NCBI RefSeq assembly: GCF_027744825.2
Contig: NC_071340.1
Coordinates: forward strand, 2,983,501 to 3,047,500
Source: Synchiropus splendidus
Lineage: Eukaryota; Chordata; Actinopteri; Syngnathiformes; Callionymidae
Direction of reading: 5' to 3'
DNA length: 64,000 bases
The translations under genes were made by a program, and so were the position numbers. The first letter of the stretch is position 1; each line of letters opens with the position of its first letter. Positions 51,344-60,049 of this stretch are shown here, piece after piece. The notes under the pieces are model-generated. The model was not told the origin of the DNA and did no database searches. It saw only the letters and a program-made list of their open reading frames with translations.

Positions 51344-52240
51344 ATTACTTTGCAGAGAGACTTCAGAACATGAAAATTTCTCCTCCCACTATAGCAGAAA
51401 GGGTCTTTCTAGTAGTTGCACATCAAATCTAAGTTGTCTGAAGTGTTTTTCCAAAGTTATCAACATTTTATGTTTGGCGTTCCGGAACCCACCTTATCTC
51501 AGCCTGAAAACGCGTTTTACATATTTTGCCATAACTTTGCAGGGAAGCTTCAGAACATGAAATTTTAACATCCCACTATAGCAGAAAGGGTCTTTCTAGT
51601 AGTTGCACATCAAATCTAAGCTGTCTGAAGTGTTTTTCCAAAGTTATCAACATTCTTATGTTTGGCGTTCCGGAATCAACCTTATCTCAGGCTGAAAACG
51701 TGTTTCCTGCATTGTGGCATAACTTTGCAGGGAAGCTTCAGAACATGAAATTTTCACCTCCCACTGTAGCAGAAAGGGTCTTTCTAGTAGTTGCACATCA
51801 AATCTAAGCTGTCTGAAGTGTTTTTCCAAAGTTATCAACATTTTTATGTTTGGCGTTATGGAACCCACCTTATCTCAGGCTGAAAACGCGTTTTCTGCAT
51901 TGTGCCATAACTTTGCAGGGAAGCTTCAGAACATGAAATTTTCACCTCCCACTATAGCAGAAAGGGTCTTTCTAGTACTTGCACATCAAATCTAAGCTGT
52001 CTGAAGTGTTTTTCCAAAGTGATCAACATTTTTATGTTTGGCGTTCTGGAACCCACCTTATCTCAGGCTGAAAACTCGTTTTCTGCATTGTGCCATAACT
52101 TTGCAGGGAAGCTTTAGAACATGAAATTTTCACCTCCCACTAGAGCAGAAATGGTATTTCTAGTAGTTGCACATCAAATCTAAGCTGTCTGAAGTGTTTT
52201 TCCAAAGTTATCAACATTTTTATGTTTGGCGTTCTGGAAC
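51344..52240. repeat. 188-bp satellite array between the 870-bp element and the retrovirus
   Basis: About 4.8 monomers. The first ~210 bases match the flank of copy A (41068-41280), including the shortened 'aacattttatgtttgg'. The rest is close to the monomers right of the retrovirus: 51656-51868 resembles 56611-56823, including the GGCGTTATGGAACCC variant. The last monomer is cut at GTTCTGGAAC by the retroviral insertion. Confidence 0.9.
52236..52240. other. Left target-site duplication of the retrovirus (GGAAC)
   Basis: Perfect 5-bp match to 56439-56443. Removing the provirus and one copy restores the ordinary monomer reading GTTCTGGAACCCACC. Confidence 0.9.
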
Positions 52241-52644
52241 TGTTAGATATTTCTGCTAGTTGTTCTTTAAAAAATGACGAGAGATCAGTGAACTTGAGAT
52301 CAAGGGAAATTTTACTTCGAAGGAGTCAGAGTTCACAGAAGCAACGCTGGTTTACAACAGCGAAGGCTGACTGGAGACTGATGCTTAGAGGTGTCCTTTA
52401 TACAGCGAGTCCACATTCCTGCCATCCGAGAATGTTGAGAGGCCATCCTCCAGTAAGGAGACGCGTGCATTTTGGGAAAAGCATTAGCTTAAATATAGAA
52501 ACTAAGGGGCCTCTAAAATGCAATGCGGACATCAGCATGTAAGCATAGAATTACAAGTAAGCAGCAAATCTCTTCAGTTCAAACCTAAAGGGTAAACCAG
52601 GGGTGAACCATAAATATGATCAATCAATCACATTTTCTTTATCA
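52241..52644 (-). repeat. Retroviral 3' LTR
   Basis: 404 bp, beginning TGTTAGATATTT and ending CTTTATCA on the plus strand (TGATAAAG...CTAACA in element orientation). It differs from the other LTR at four substitutions that I can see and has no indel. It is bounded by GGAAC on the outside and the polypurine tract on the inside. Confidence 0.93.
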
Positions 52645-52654
52645 TTTCCCTCCT
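52645..52654 (-). promoter_or_regulatory. Polypurine tract
   Basis: In element orientation this reads AGGAGGGAAA directly before the TGATAAAG start of the 3' LTR. It is the expected primer site for plus-strand DNA synthesis. Confidence 0.8.
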
Positions 52655-52701
52655 GTTTATCATATTTATTACACAAAGAAAGTCATCATCTGTATACATC
52701 T

Positions 52702-53529
52702 TCATTTAATTTTCTGTATCAGAGTCATTAATCCTTGTGGAGAGACGACACGCAGTTCCTTTGAAATTTGTTGTCCTTTTATGGTTGTCGTGGAGTAGGA
52801 AAGGGTTGTGATGTGCCATTGGTTGAAGTGGTTACAGTCCTTATTTCTTTTCACTGTCCTGGTCCTTTGATGCGGTTGGGTATACAGGTAGTTACGTTCC
52901 ACTGACTTCGTGATGATCCTTTCAATCAGGCTTCGAAGACATGGAATGCAGCAACAACCTATGAGAGCAAATACAAGAAGAGCGGCCAGTATCGATAGAA
53001 AGAGGTTTTTGATACATCCCCCCCATATTCCAAACACTTTGGTGAACCAGTTGGAAAATGTATCATCGATACCACTGTTTTTAGCCACTTCTTCTGATAA
53101 AGACTTGAGGTCTGCCAGGGCTCGGGAGACACTTCCTCCAGGAGCTGTGTTGTTAGGAATAAAAGTGCAACAATGACCTTTGAACATAGAACAAACTCCA
53201 CCTTTTTCTGCCATTAAGAAATCTAATGCCATTCGATTTTGCCATGTCATGAGAGATGTTGGTGCTAGTTGATCTCGAAGTCCTTTCATACCAATATAAG
53301 TAAGGTTTATCAAACGCTGTTGGTTGTAATAAACATAGTTAATCCAAGCTACGTTTTTATTTGTTTCATTAATAGGTTCTGCTACTGGAATGGCTGCAGT
53401 CCATCCAGCAGCAATCTCACAACGAGCTTTGAATTGTGATGGAATACCTCGTGGTACACTGATTGCGCCGATATAAGTTTCAGGAGCATAAACAGGAAGT
53501 GTAGGTTTGACAGCAGCAAAGATGTTGTT
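52702..53529 (-). pseudogene. env: Envelope transmembrane subunit fragment (env)
   Basis: Minus-strand frame open from an in-frame stop at 53530-53532 down to a stop at 52702. Counting from the methionine at 53311-53313, it has the retroviral CX6CC motif (C41, C48, C49). The residues just before it match the position of the conserved immunosuppressive-like heptad segment. After these come a helical stretch (about 60-98), one membrane span (about 103-123) followed by a cysteine-rich juxtamembrane patch, and a tail of about 75 residues. In the family this subunit anchors the envelope trimer and drives membrane fusion. The upstream stop and loss of most of the surface subunit mean the gene is dead. 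CX6CC indicates a gamma/epsilon or class-I type envelope. No fusion peptide or cleavage site is claimed. Confidence 0.85.
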
Positions 53530-53532
53530 TCA

Positions 53533-53906
53533 ATTGCATGGAGGATCACAAAGGTACACTCCTGCTTGCATGTAGGTGTATGGTAGTTGAATATGTTGGC
53601 AGTATGAGTAACCATAGAATTGTAAAGTTCGAATGTTGTTTGTTGGTTTTCGCAAGCGCGCAAGACCACTACTGGGCATTCTTGTTGATCATAGGTGTTT
53701 TTTAATTTCCCTGTAACTAGGAGTCTCCCACTCCCTATAACAGTCCCTAAGATTAGCCACGCTCTCGCCCAATTTTGCCACACTGCCAACCCCATCATCC
53801 GTGGTTTTCTTCTGCCAGAGGACCGTCTGCACGATCTATCCCGTTCGTACACCGGACCTTTTAGACTAACTGGTCTTGTCAGATGGGGATGCTAGGAAAC
53901 TGTCCC
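53533..53906 (-). pseudogene. Degraded envelope surface-subunit region
   Basis: About 370 bp lie between the integrase tail and the open transmembrane frame. The stretch is far shorter than the ~400 codons usual for a surface subunit and is broken by at least the stop at 53530-53532. A different minus-strand frame stays open for 156 codons (53382-53852) but shows no envelope motif and overlaps the real frame, so I do not call it a gene. Assignment is by position only. Confidence 0.45.
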
Positions 53907-54071
53907 TTAGTCTTGTTCAATTTGTGTGGGAGCTCTTTTACAGTGAGCGTTATGTATCCAAGTTGACCTTTCCTGAATTTTAACAGCTGTGGGTGTAGAC
54001 AATACAACCTTAAATGGTCCCTCCCAACGCGGATTGTGCCAATGTTTTCTTTTTGGTGACTTCACAAAACT
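53907..54071 (-). pseudogene. pol: Integrase C-terminal domain fragment (pol)
   Basis: This 55-codon stretch ends at a TAA at 53907-53909. It contains [10 protein letters not shown] and STPTAVKI followed by a WIH...HCK ending, the pattern of the SH3-like DNA-binding tail of gammaretroviral-type integrases. The zinc-binding and catalytic DDE domains that should precede it are absent. It lies in the same frame as the RNase H fragment upstream, separated by a TAG at 54072-54074. In intact relatives the env start overlaps this end of pol. Confidence 0.8.
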
Positions 54072-54074
54072 CTA

Positions 54075-54269
54075 AAAGGGGATTGGATTTTTCTTCAATG
54101 GAGCTATCTTCTGTCCTGTAGGATCGATAGGTATTTGTGTTTTTGCTGTACAATCTGCAAAGTTGTTTCCTTTTGGTAATGCATCTTGTTTGTTAGTATG
54201 TGCTTTACATTTACAGATTGACACTTGTTTAGGGAGAAGAACAGCTTTCAGTAGTCGTTCTAACAAGTT
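54075..54269 (-). pseudogene. pol: RNase H C-terminal fragment (pol)
   Basis: About 65 codons resembling the end of retroviral RNase H: a leucine-rich helix, then a KCKAHT segment (the place of the conserved HCKGH-type motif) and a GNNFADCTAK segment that carries the terminal aspartate of the active site. The short run before it (54270-54308) does not look like RNase H, so the deletion junction is near 54270. RNase H normally follows reverse transcriptase, which is entirely missing. The fragment ends in a TAG at 54072-54074. Confidence 0.7.
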
Positions 54270-54273
54270 TTTA

Positions 54274-54378
54274 TGTTTGTGAAAATTGTGTTTGAAAGTT
54301 ATTTTCATCTGACTCTGAATAGAAGGAATCTACTCCTCCCTCCTGTTCACCACAATATGGTGACATACTGTAGTGTAG
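54274..54378 (-). pseudogene. Short in-frame extension after the gag stop (gag-pol linker remnant)
   Basis: This is a 35-codon open stretch following the gag TGA in the same frame, acidic and serine-rich at its end, and closed by a TAA at 54271-54273. In gammaretroviruses and epsilonretroviruses pol follows gag in frame after a readthrough stop, so this may be what remains before the protease. No protease motif (DTG) is present. Confidence 0.45.
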
Positions 54379-55077
54379 TCATGCTTGATACTGTTGTTTC
54401 TTTGGACAGTTACGAGCAATATGTCCTGGTTTATGACAGAAGAAACAATTTCCCATTTCTGCATCATGCTCATAACTATCTGATTTTTGTGTTGAAGTCT
54501 GTTGTATTTTACGGTTTGGTGATGAGTAACGAGGGTGGCGGTATGTGCGACCTTTAACAGACTGATAAAAGATTTCATCTTCGTCGTTTTCAGAAACTAA
54601 AAAAAGTTTTGTCGGTGCGGCACGTTTCTTTTCATTTTTGTTTGCAATCATGGTCTCAGCATATTTACAATGAGCAACAACATCAAGAAGTGGCGCGGTA
54701 TTGACAGTAATCATGTGTTTTCGTACAAAAACGGAGATCTCAGGTCTACAGTTACGCAAAAACACGTGTTTAAGTTTCTGTGTGTAAGGGGTCATTTCAT
54801 GTATAGTGGTTGGTTCCATACCGCAATTTAGATCGAATACTGCTTTGTATCGCGAGAAATAATTTTCAACTGCTTCATCTTTTTCTAGTTGTTTTTTCAT
54901 TTCTTTTTCAATTTTTCCTTTCTGCCTTCTATTTGCTTCCTCACACCACATAACAGCACACTCATATCCATTTTTATCCAGAATTTTCTTATTTCCCTTA
55001 GATCTTTCATTTATTGATTTTCTTAACTCTTCACATTGTTTTGGGTCAAGTTTTCCAGAAAACTTATTTCCATAAAG
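54379..55077 (-). pseudogene. gag: gag fragment: capsid C-terminus and nucleocapsid
   Basis: The frame is open from after a TAA at 55078-55080 to a TGA at 54379-54381. The first methionine in the longest stretch is at 54949-54951, but the conserved frame runs upstream, so that is not a true start. The region resembles the C-terminal half of a gammaretroviral-type capsid, including the charged helix rich in E and K. The last 25 residues hold one zinc knuckle, C-X2-C-X4-H-X4-C (C169, C172, H177, C182 counted from the methionine), flanked by basic residues, which binds genomic RNA. Matrix and the first part of capsid are not recognisable. After the TGA the same frame stays open for another 35 codons, to 54271. 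Confidence 0.82.
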
Positions 55078-55080
55078 TTA

Positions 55081-55480
55081 CATTTTTATGTTTATTTTTG
55101 TACATATGCTTTTTTTATATTATTATATATTTTTATGTACAGTAGATGGTTTTCATCTACTCTCCATTATTTTATGTCACCCTTTAGTAGGACTCGTTTT
55201 CTTTTTTGAAATTAGGGAAATTAGGGAAATTAAGGAAATTAGGGTACCCATTCTTATTTTTATTATTATTATTCCTTTTTTTTTTCAATTAAATATTAAT
55301 AAAGAATCCTATACCGATTTTATACTTATTATTATATGTATTATTTATAATATTAATACTTATATTATATTATATTATATTATATTATATTATAGCGCTG
55401 CGTTTATTATTTATAGTCAGGTATATATTACATGCACTCAATTATAGTTATGCACTTACTCCAACTTTTTGGACTGCTTC
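55081..55480. other. AT-rich, low-complexity part of the retroviral leader
   Basis: About 400 bp of very AT-rich DNA between the gag remnant and the rest of the leader. It includes a four-fold 9-bp repeat of ATTAGGGAA type at 55211-55244, a TTATTATTATT run at about 55260, a T/A-rich block, and a TATAT pentanucleotide repeat at about 55361-55394. A 119-codon plus-strand frame (55088-55447) is explained by the low complexity and is not called. It occupies the place of the missing matrix and early capsid. Confidence 0.7.
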
Positions 55481-56011
55481 AGCTACAGAGTCATTCAGTT
55501 GTTTAGGTCAGTATCACTGTTAGATTTCGACAGTCCTGATGTTTTAGTACAAAGACTACACATTCACTCTGACACATTCACACCTCATGGTTATAGTACA
55601 TGACTAACGGAACTAGAATTCACTCTTCATGAGACTCTTATTCTATTTTTGATTCCAATTATTACTTCCCACGCTTAAGTACGCGTCTACCTTGGAGCTA
55701 AAATTCCCCAATATTAGTTCCTAGTATTACTATCCCACGGTTTTGGTACGTGCTGAATAATTAACTTATCCGAAGTTTTTATTCTTACCCGGCCTATACC
55801 TGGCCCTGACGTCAAACACACACGCTGGTGCACTTGTCTCACCGTTCACTGATGTTCGTCCCTGGTCTGGATCCCGTCACTCCGACAGACTCGACTTTGA
55901 CGGCAGTCACTGGCCTCCTCTGTAATCCAACGGGGACGGAGGTCTTTGTCTTTGCTGTGCACAGTCTTTCAGCGCTGGTCGTCGTCCTCTTGTCAGTCGA
56001 AGATGTTGGGA
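55481..56011 (-). promoter_or_regulatory. Retroviral 5' leader (untranslated region)
   Basis: About 530 bp downstream of the primer-binding site in element orientation. A possible splice donor (ACG/GTGAGA) has its GT at 55841-55842. Four loose copies of a motif ending in GTAC (about 55535, 55583, 55668 and 55734) suggest an old internal repetition of roughly 65-85 bp. A packaging signal would be expected here, but I cannot identify one. Confidence 0.45.
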
Positions 56012-56028
56012 TCCGGCTCGAAGGACCA
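56012..56028 (-). promoter_or_regulatory. Primer-binding site, tRNA-Tyr type
   Basis: In element orientation TGGTCCTTCGAGCCGGA, six bases after the end of the 5' LTR. The plus strand reads TCCGGCTCGAAGGACCA, which matches the last 14 bases plus CCA of vertebrate tRNA-Tyr (GTA) as I remember it. Confidence 0.8.
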
Positions 56029-56034
56029 ATTAAA

Positions 56035-56438
56035 TGTTAGATATTTCTGCTTGTTGTTCTTTAAAAAATGACGAGAGATCAGTGAACTTGAGATCAAGGG
56101 AAATTGTACTTCGAAGGAGTCAGAGTTCACAGAAGCAACGCTGGTTTACAACAGCGAAGGCTGACTGGAGACTGATGCTTAGAGGTGTCCTTTATACAGC
56201 GAGCCCACATTCCTGCCATCCGAGAATGTTGAGAGGCCATCCTCCAGTAAGGAGACGCGTGCATTTTGGGAAAAGCATTAGCTTAAATATAGAAACTAAG
56301 GGGCCTCTGAAATGCAATGCGGACATCAGCATGTAAGCATAGAATTACAAGTAAGCAGCAAATCTCTTCAGTTCAAACCTAAAGGGTAAACCAGGGGTGA
56401 ACCATAAATATGATCAATCAATCACATTTTCTTTATCA
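56035..56438 (-). repeat. Retroviral 5' LTR
   Basis: 404-bp partner of 52241-52644 with four substitutions ('ctag' to 'cttg', 'attttac' to 'attgtac', 'gagtcc' to 'gagccc', 'tctaaaa' to 'tctgaaa'). In element orientation it starts TGATAAAG at 56438 and ends CTAACA at 56035. Confidence 0.93.
56189..56197 (-). promoter_or_regulatory. Candidate TATA box of the 5' LTR
   Basis: Minus strand GTATAAAGG, about 245 bp into the LTR and about 155 bp from its end, a reasonable place for the U3/R boundary. The same sequence is at 52395-52403 in the 3' LTR. A second AT-rich candidate (TATATTTAAG) lies about 95 bp upstream. No AATAAA was found in the R region, so the poly(A) signal is unresolved. Confidence 0.4.
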
Positions 56439-56443
56439 GGAAC
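56439..56443. other. Right target-site duplication of the retrovirus (GGAAC)
   Basis: Perfect copy of 52236-52240. It is followed by CCACCTTATCTCAGGCTG, the normal continuation of the interrupted monomer. Confidence 0.9.
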
Positions 56444-59400
56444 CCACCTTATCTCAGGCTGAAAACGCGTTTTCTGGATTGTGCCATAACTTTGCAGGGA
56501 GACTTCAGAACATGAAATTTTCACCTCCCACTATAGCAGAAAGGTTCTTTCTAGTAGTTGCACATCAAATCTAAGCTGTCTGAAGTGTTTTTCCAAAGTT
56601 ATCAACATTCTTATGTTTGGCGTTCCGGAACCCACCTTATCTCAGGCTGAAAACGCGTTTCCTGCATTGTGGCATAACTTTGCAGGGAAGCTTCAGAACA
56701 TGAAGTTTTCACCTCCCACTGTAGCAGAAAGGGTCTTTCTAGTAGTTGCACATCAAATCTAAGCTGTCTGAAGTGTTTTTCCAAAGTTATCAACATTTTT
56801 ATGTTTGGCGTTATGGAACCCACCTTATCTCAGGCTGAAAACGCGTTTTCTGCATTGTGCCATAACTTTGCAGGGAAGCTTCAGAACATGAAATTTTCAC
56901 CTCCCACTATAGCAGAAAGGGTCTTTCTAGTACTTGCTCATCAAATCTAAGCTGTCTGAAGTGTTTTTCCAAAGTTATCAACATTTTTATGTTTGGCGTT
57001 CTGGAACCCACCTTATCTCAGGCTGAAACTCGTTTTCTGCATTGTGCCATAACTTTGCAGGGAGACTTCAGAACATGAAATTTTCTCCTCCCACTATAGC
57101 AGAAAGGGTATTTCTAGTAGTTGCACATCAAATCTAAGCTGTCTGAAGTGTATTTCCAAAGTTATCAACATTTTAATGTTTGGCGTTCTGGTACCCACCT
57201 TACCTCAGGCTGAAAACGCGTTTTCTGCATTGTGCCATAACTTTGCAGGGAAGCTTTAGAACATGAAATTTTCACCTCCCACTATAGCAGAAAGGGTCTT
57301 TCTAGTAGTTGCACATCAAATCTAAGCTGTCTGAAGTGTATTTCCTATGTTATCAACATTTTTATGTTTGGCGTTCCGGAACCCACCTTATCTCAGGCTG
57401 AAAACGCGTTTTCTGCATTGTGCCATAACTTTGCAGGGAAGCTTCAGAACATGAAATTTTCACCTCCCACTATGGCAGAAAGGGTCTTTCTAGTAGTTGC
57501 AGATCAAATCTAAGCTGTCTGATGTGTTTTTCCAAAGTTATCAACATTTTTATGTTTGGCGTTCCGGAATCGACCTTATCTCAGGCTGAAACCGCGTTTT
57601 ACGCAGTGTGACATAACTTTGCAGGGAAGCTTCAGAACATGAAATGTTCACCTCCCACTATAGCAGAAAGGGTCTTTCTAGTAGTTGCACATCAAATCTA
57701 AGCTGTTTGAAGTGTTTTTCCAAAGTTAACACCATTTTTATGTTTGGCGTTCCAGAAACAACCTTATCTCAGCCTGAAAACGGGTTTTTACGCAATTTGC
57801 CATAACTTTGCAGGGAAGCTTCAGAACATGAAATGTTCACCTCCCACTATAGCAGAAAGGGTCTTTCTAGTAGTTGCAGATCAAATCTAAGCTGTCTGAT
57901 GTGTTTTTCCAAAGTTATCAACATTTTTATGTTTGGCGTTCCGGAACCCACCTTATCTCAGGCTGAAAACGCGTTTTACGCATTGTCCCATAACTTTGCA
58001 GGGAAGCTTCAGAAAATGAAATTTCAATCTCCCACTATTGCAGAAAGTGTCTTTCTAGTAGTTGCACATCAAATCTAAGCTGTCTGATGAGTTTTTCCAA
58101 AGTTATCAACATTTTCATGTTTGGCGTTCCGGAATCGACCTTATGTCAGTTTGAAAAATTGTTTTCTGCATTGTCCCATAACTTTCCAGGGAAGCTTCAG
58201 AACATGAAATTTTCACCTCCCACTATAGCAGAAAGGGTCTTTCTAGTAGTTGCACATCAAATCTAAGCTGTCTGAAATGTTTTTTCCAAAGTTATCAACA
58301 TTTTTATGTTTGGCGTTCCGGAACCCACCTTATCTCAGGCTGAAAACGCGTTTTCTGCATTGTCCCTTAACTTTGCAGGAAGCATCAGAACATAAAATTT
58401 TCAGCTTCAACTATGACAAACAGGGTCTTTCTAATAGTTGCACATCAAATCTAATCTGTCTGAAGTGTTTTTCGAAAGTTATCAACATTTTTAAGTTTGG
58501 CGTTCCGGAACCCACCTTATCTCAGGCTGAAAATGCGTTTTCTGCATTGTCCCATAACTTTGAAGGAAAGCTTCAGAACATGAAAGTTTCACCTCCCACT
58601 ATAGCAGAAAGGGTCTTTCTAGTAGTTGCACATCAAATATAAGCTGTCTGAAATGTTTTTCCAAAGTTATCAACATTTTTATGTTTGGTGTTCCGGAATC
58701 GACCTTATCTCACGCTGAAGACGCGTTTTACGCATTGTGCCATAACTTTGCAGGGAAGTTCCAGAAAATGAAATTTTCACCTCCCACTATAGCAGAAAGG
58801 GTTTTTCTAGTAGTTGCCCATCAAATCTAAGCTGTCTGAAGTGTTTTTCGAAAGTTATCAACATTTTTGAGTTTGGCGTTCCCGAACCCACCTTATCTAA
58901 GGCTGAAAACGCGTTTTTTGCATTGTGCCATAACTTTGCAGGGAAGCTTCAGAACATGAAATTTTCACCTCCCACTATAGCAGAAAGGGTCTTTCTAGTC
59001 GTTGCACATCAAATCTAAGCTGTCTGAAGTTCTTTTCCACAGTTATCAACATTTTTATGTTTGGCGTTCCGGAACCCACCTCATCTCAGGCTGAAAACGC
59101 ATTTTCTGCTTTGTGCCATAACTTTGCTGGGAATCTTTAGAACATGAAATTTTAACCTCCCTCAAAAGCAGAAAGGGTCTTTCTAGTAGTTGCACATCAA
59201 ATCTAAGCTGTCTAAAATGTTTTTTCCAAAGTTATCAACATTTTTATGTTTGGCGTTCCGGAATCGACCTTATCTCAGGCTGAAAACGCGTTTTCTGCAT
59301 TGTGCCATAACTTTGCAAGGAATTTTCAGAACATGAAATTTTAACCTCCCACAAAAGCAGAAAGGGTCTTTCTAGTAGTTGCACATCAAATCTAAGCTGT

Positions 59401-60049
59401 CTGAAGTGTTTTTCCAAAGTTATCAACATTTTTATGTTTGGCGTTCCGGAATCGACCTTATCTCTGGCTGAAAACGCGTTTTACACATTGTGCCATAACT
59501 TTGCAGGGAAGCTTCAGAACATGAAATTTTCACCTCCCACTATAGCAGAAAGGGTCTTTCTAATAGTTGCACATCAAATCTGAGCTGTCTGAGGTGTTTT
59601 TCGAAAGTTATCAACATTTTTATGTTTGGCGTTCCGGAACCCACCTTATCTCAGGATGAAAATGCGTTTTCTGCATTGTCCCATAACTTTCCAGGGAAGC
59701 TTCAGAACATGGAATTTTGACCTCCCACTCTAGCAGAAAGGTTCTTTCTAGTAGTTGCACATCAAATCTAAGCTGTCTGATGTGTTTTTCCAAAGTTATC
59801 AACATTTTTATGTTTGGCGTTCCGGAATCATCCTTATCTCAGGCTGAAAATTCGTTTTCTGCATTGTGCCATAACTTCTCAGGGAAGCTTGAGAACATGA
59901 AATGTTCATCTCCCACTATAGCAGAAACTGTCTTCCTAGTAGTTGCACATCAAATCTAAGCTGTCTGAAGTGTTTTTGCAAAGTCATCATCATTTTTACG
60001 CTTGGCGTTCCGGAACCCACCTTATCTCAGGCTGAAAACGCGTTTTCTT

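Larger units (their letters stand above)
47673..51556. repeat. Duplicated segment, copy B (contains second 870-bp element)
   Basis: Counterpart of 37021-41280. It has one monomer fewer at about 48600-48800, lacks about three monomers present in copy A around 39150-39700, and has extra monomers at about 49800 and 50213-50400. Single-base differences elsewhere are few. Confidence 0.85.
52241..56438 (-). mobile_element. Defective endogenous retrovirus (class I, gamma/epsilon-like)
   Basis: A 4198-bp provirus in minus orientation inside a satellite monomer. It has two 404-bp LTRs, a tRNA-Tyr-type primer-binding site, a polypurine tract and a perfect 5-bp target duplication. Reading on the minus strand, the order is 5' LTR, leader, gag fragment, RNase H end, integrase C-terminal domain, degraded surface-subunit region, transmembrane subunit and 3' LTR. 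Protease, reverse transcriptase, the integrase zinc and catalytic domains and most of the surface subunit are absent. It cannot encode replication functions. The LTRs differ at four positions (about 1%), indicating a recent insertion. Class assignment rests on the CX6CC transmembrane motif, the single zinc knuckle in gag and the style of the integrase tail. Confidence 0.92.

Noticed and set aside
52222..52542. 106-codon frame over the retroviral LTR (and the 100-codon equivalent at 56034-56336)
   Set aside because: It lies antisense to the provirus within the LTR, starts partly in satellite sequence, and is repeated only because the LTR is repeated.
53382..53852. 156-codon minus-strand frame as an accessory retroviral gene
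   Set aside because: It overlaps the env frame, shows no known motif, and its start lies in degraded sequence. It is a shadow frame.
55088..55447. 119-codon plus-strand frame with repeated EIREI and long I/Y runs
   Set aside because: It is translation of AT-rich microsatellites, opposite to the provirus orientation.
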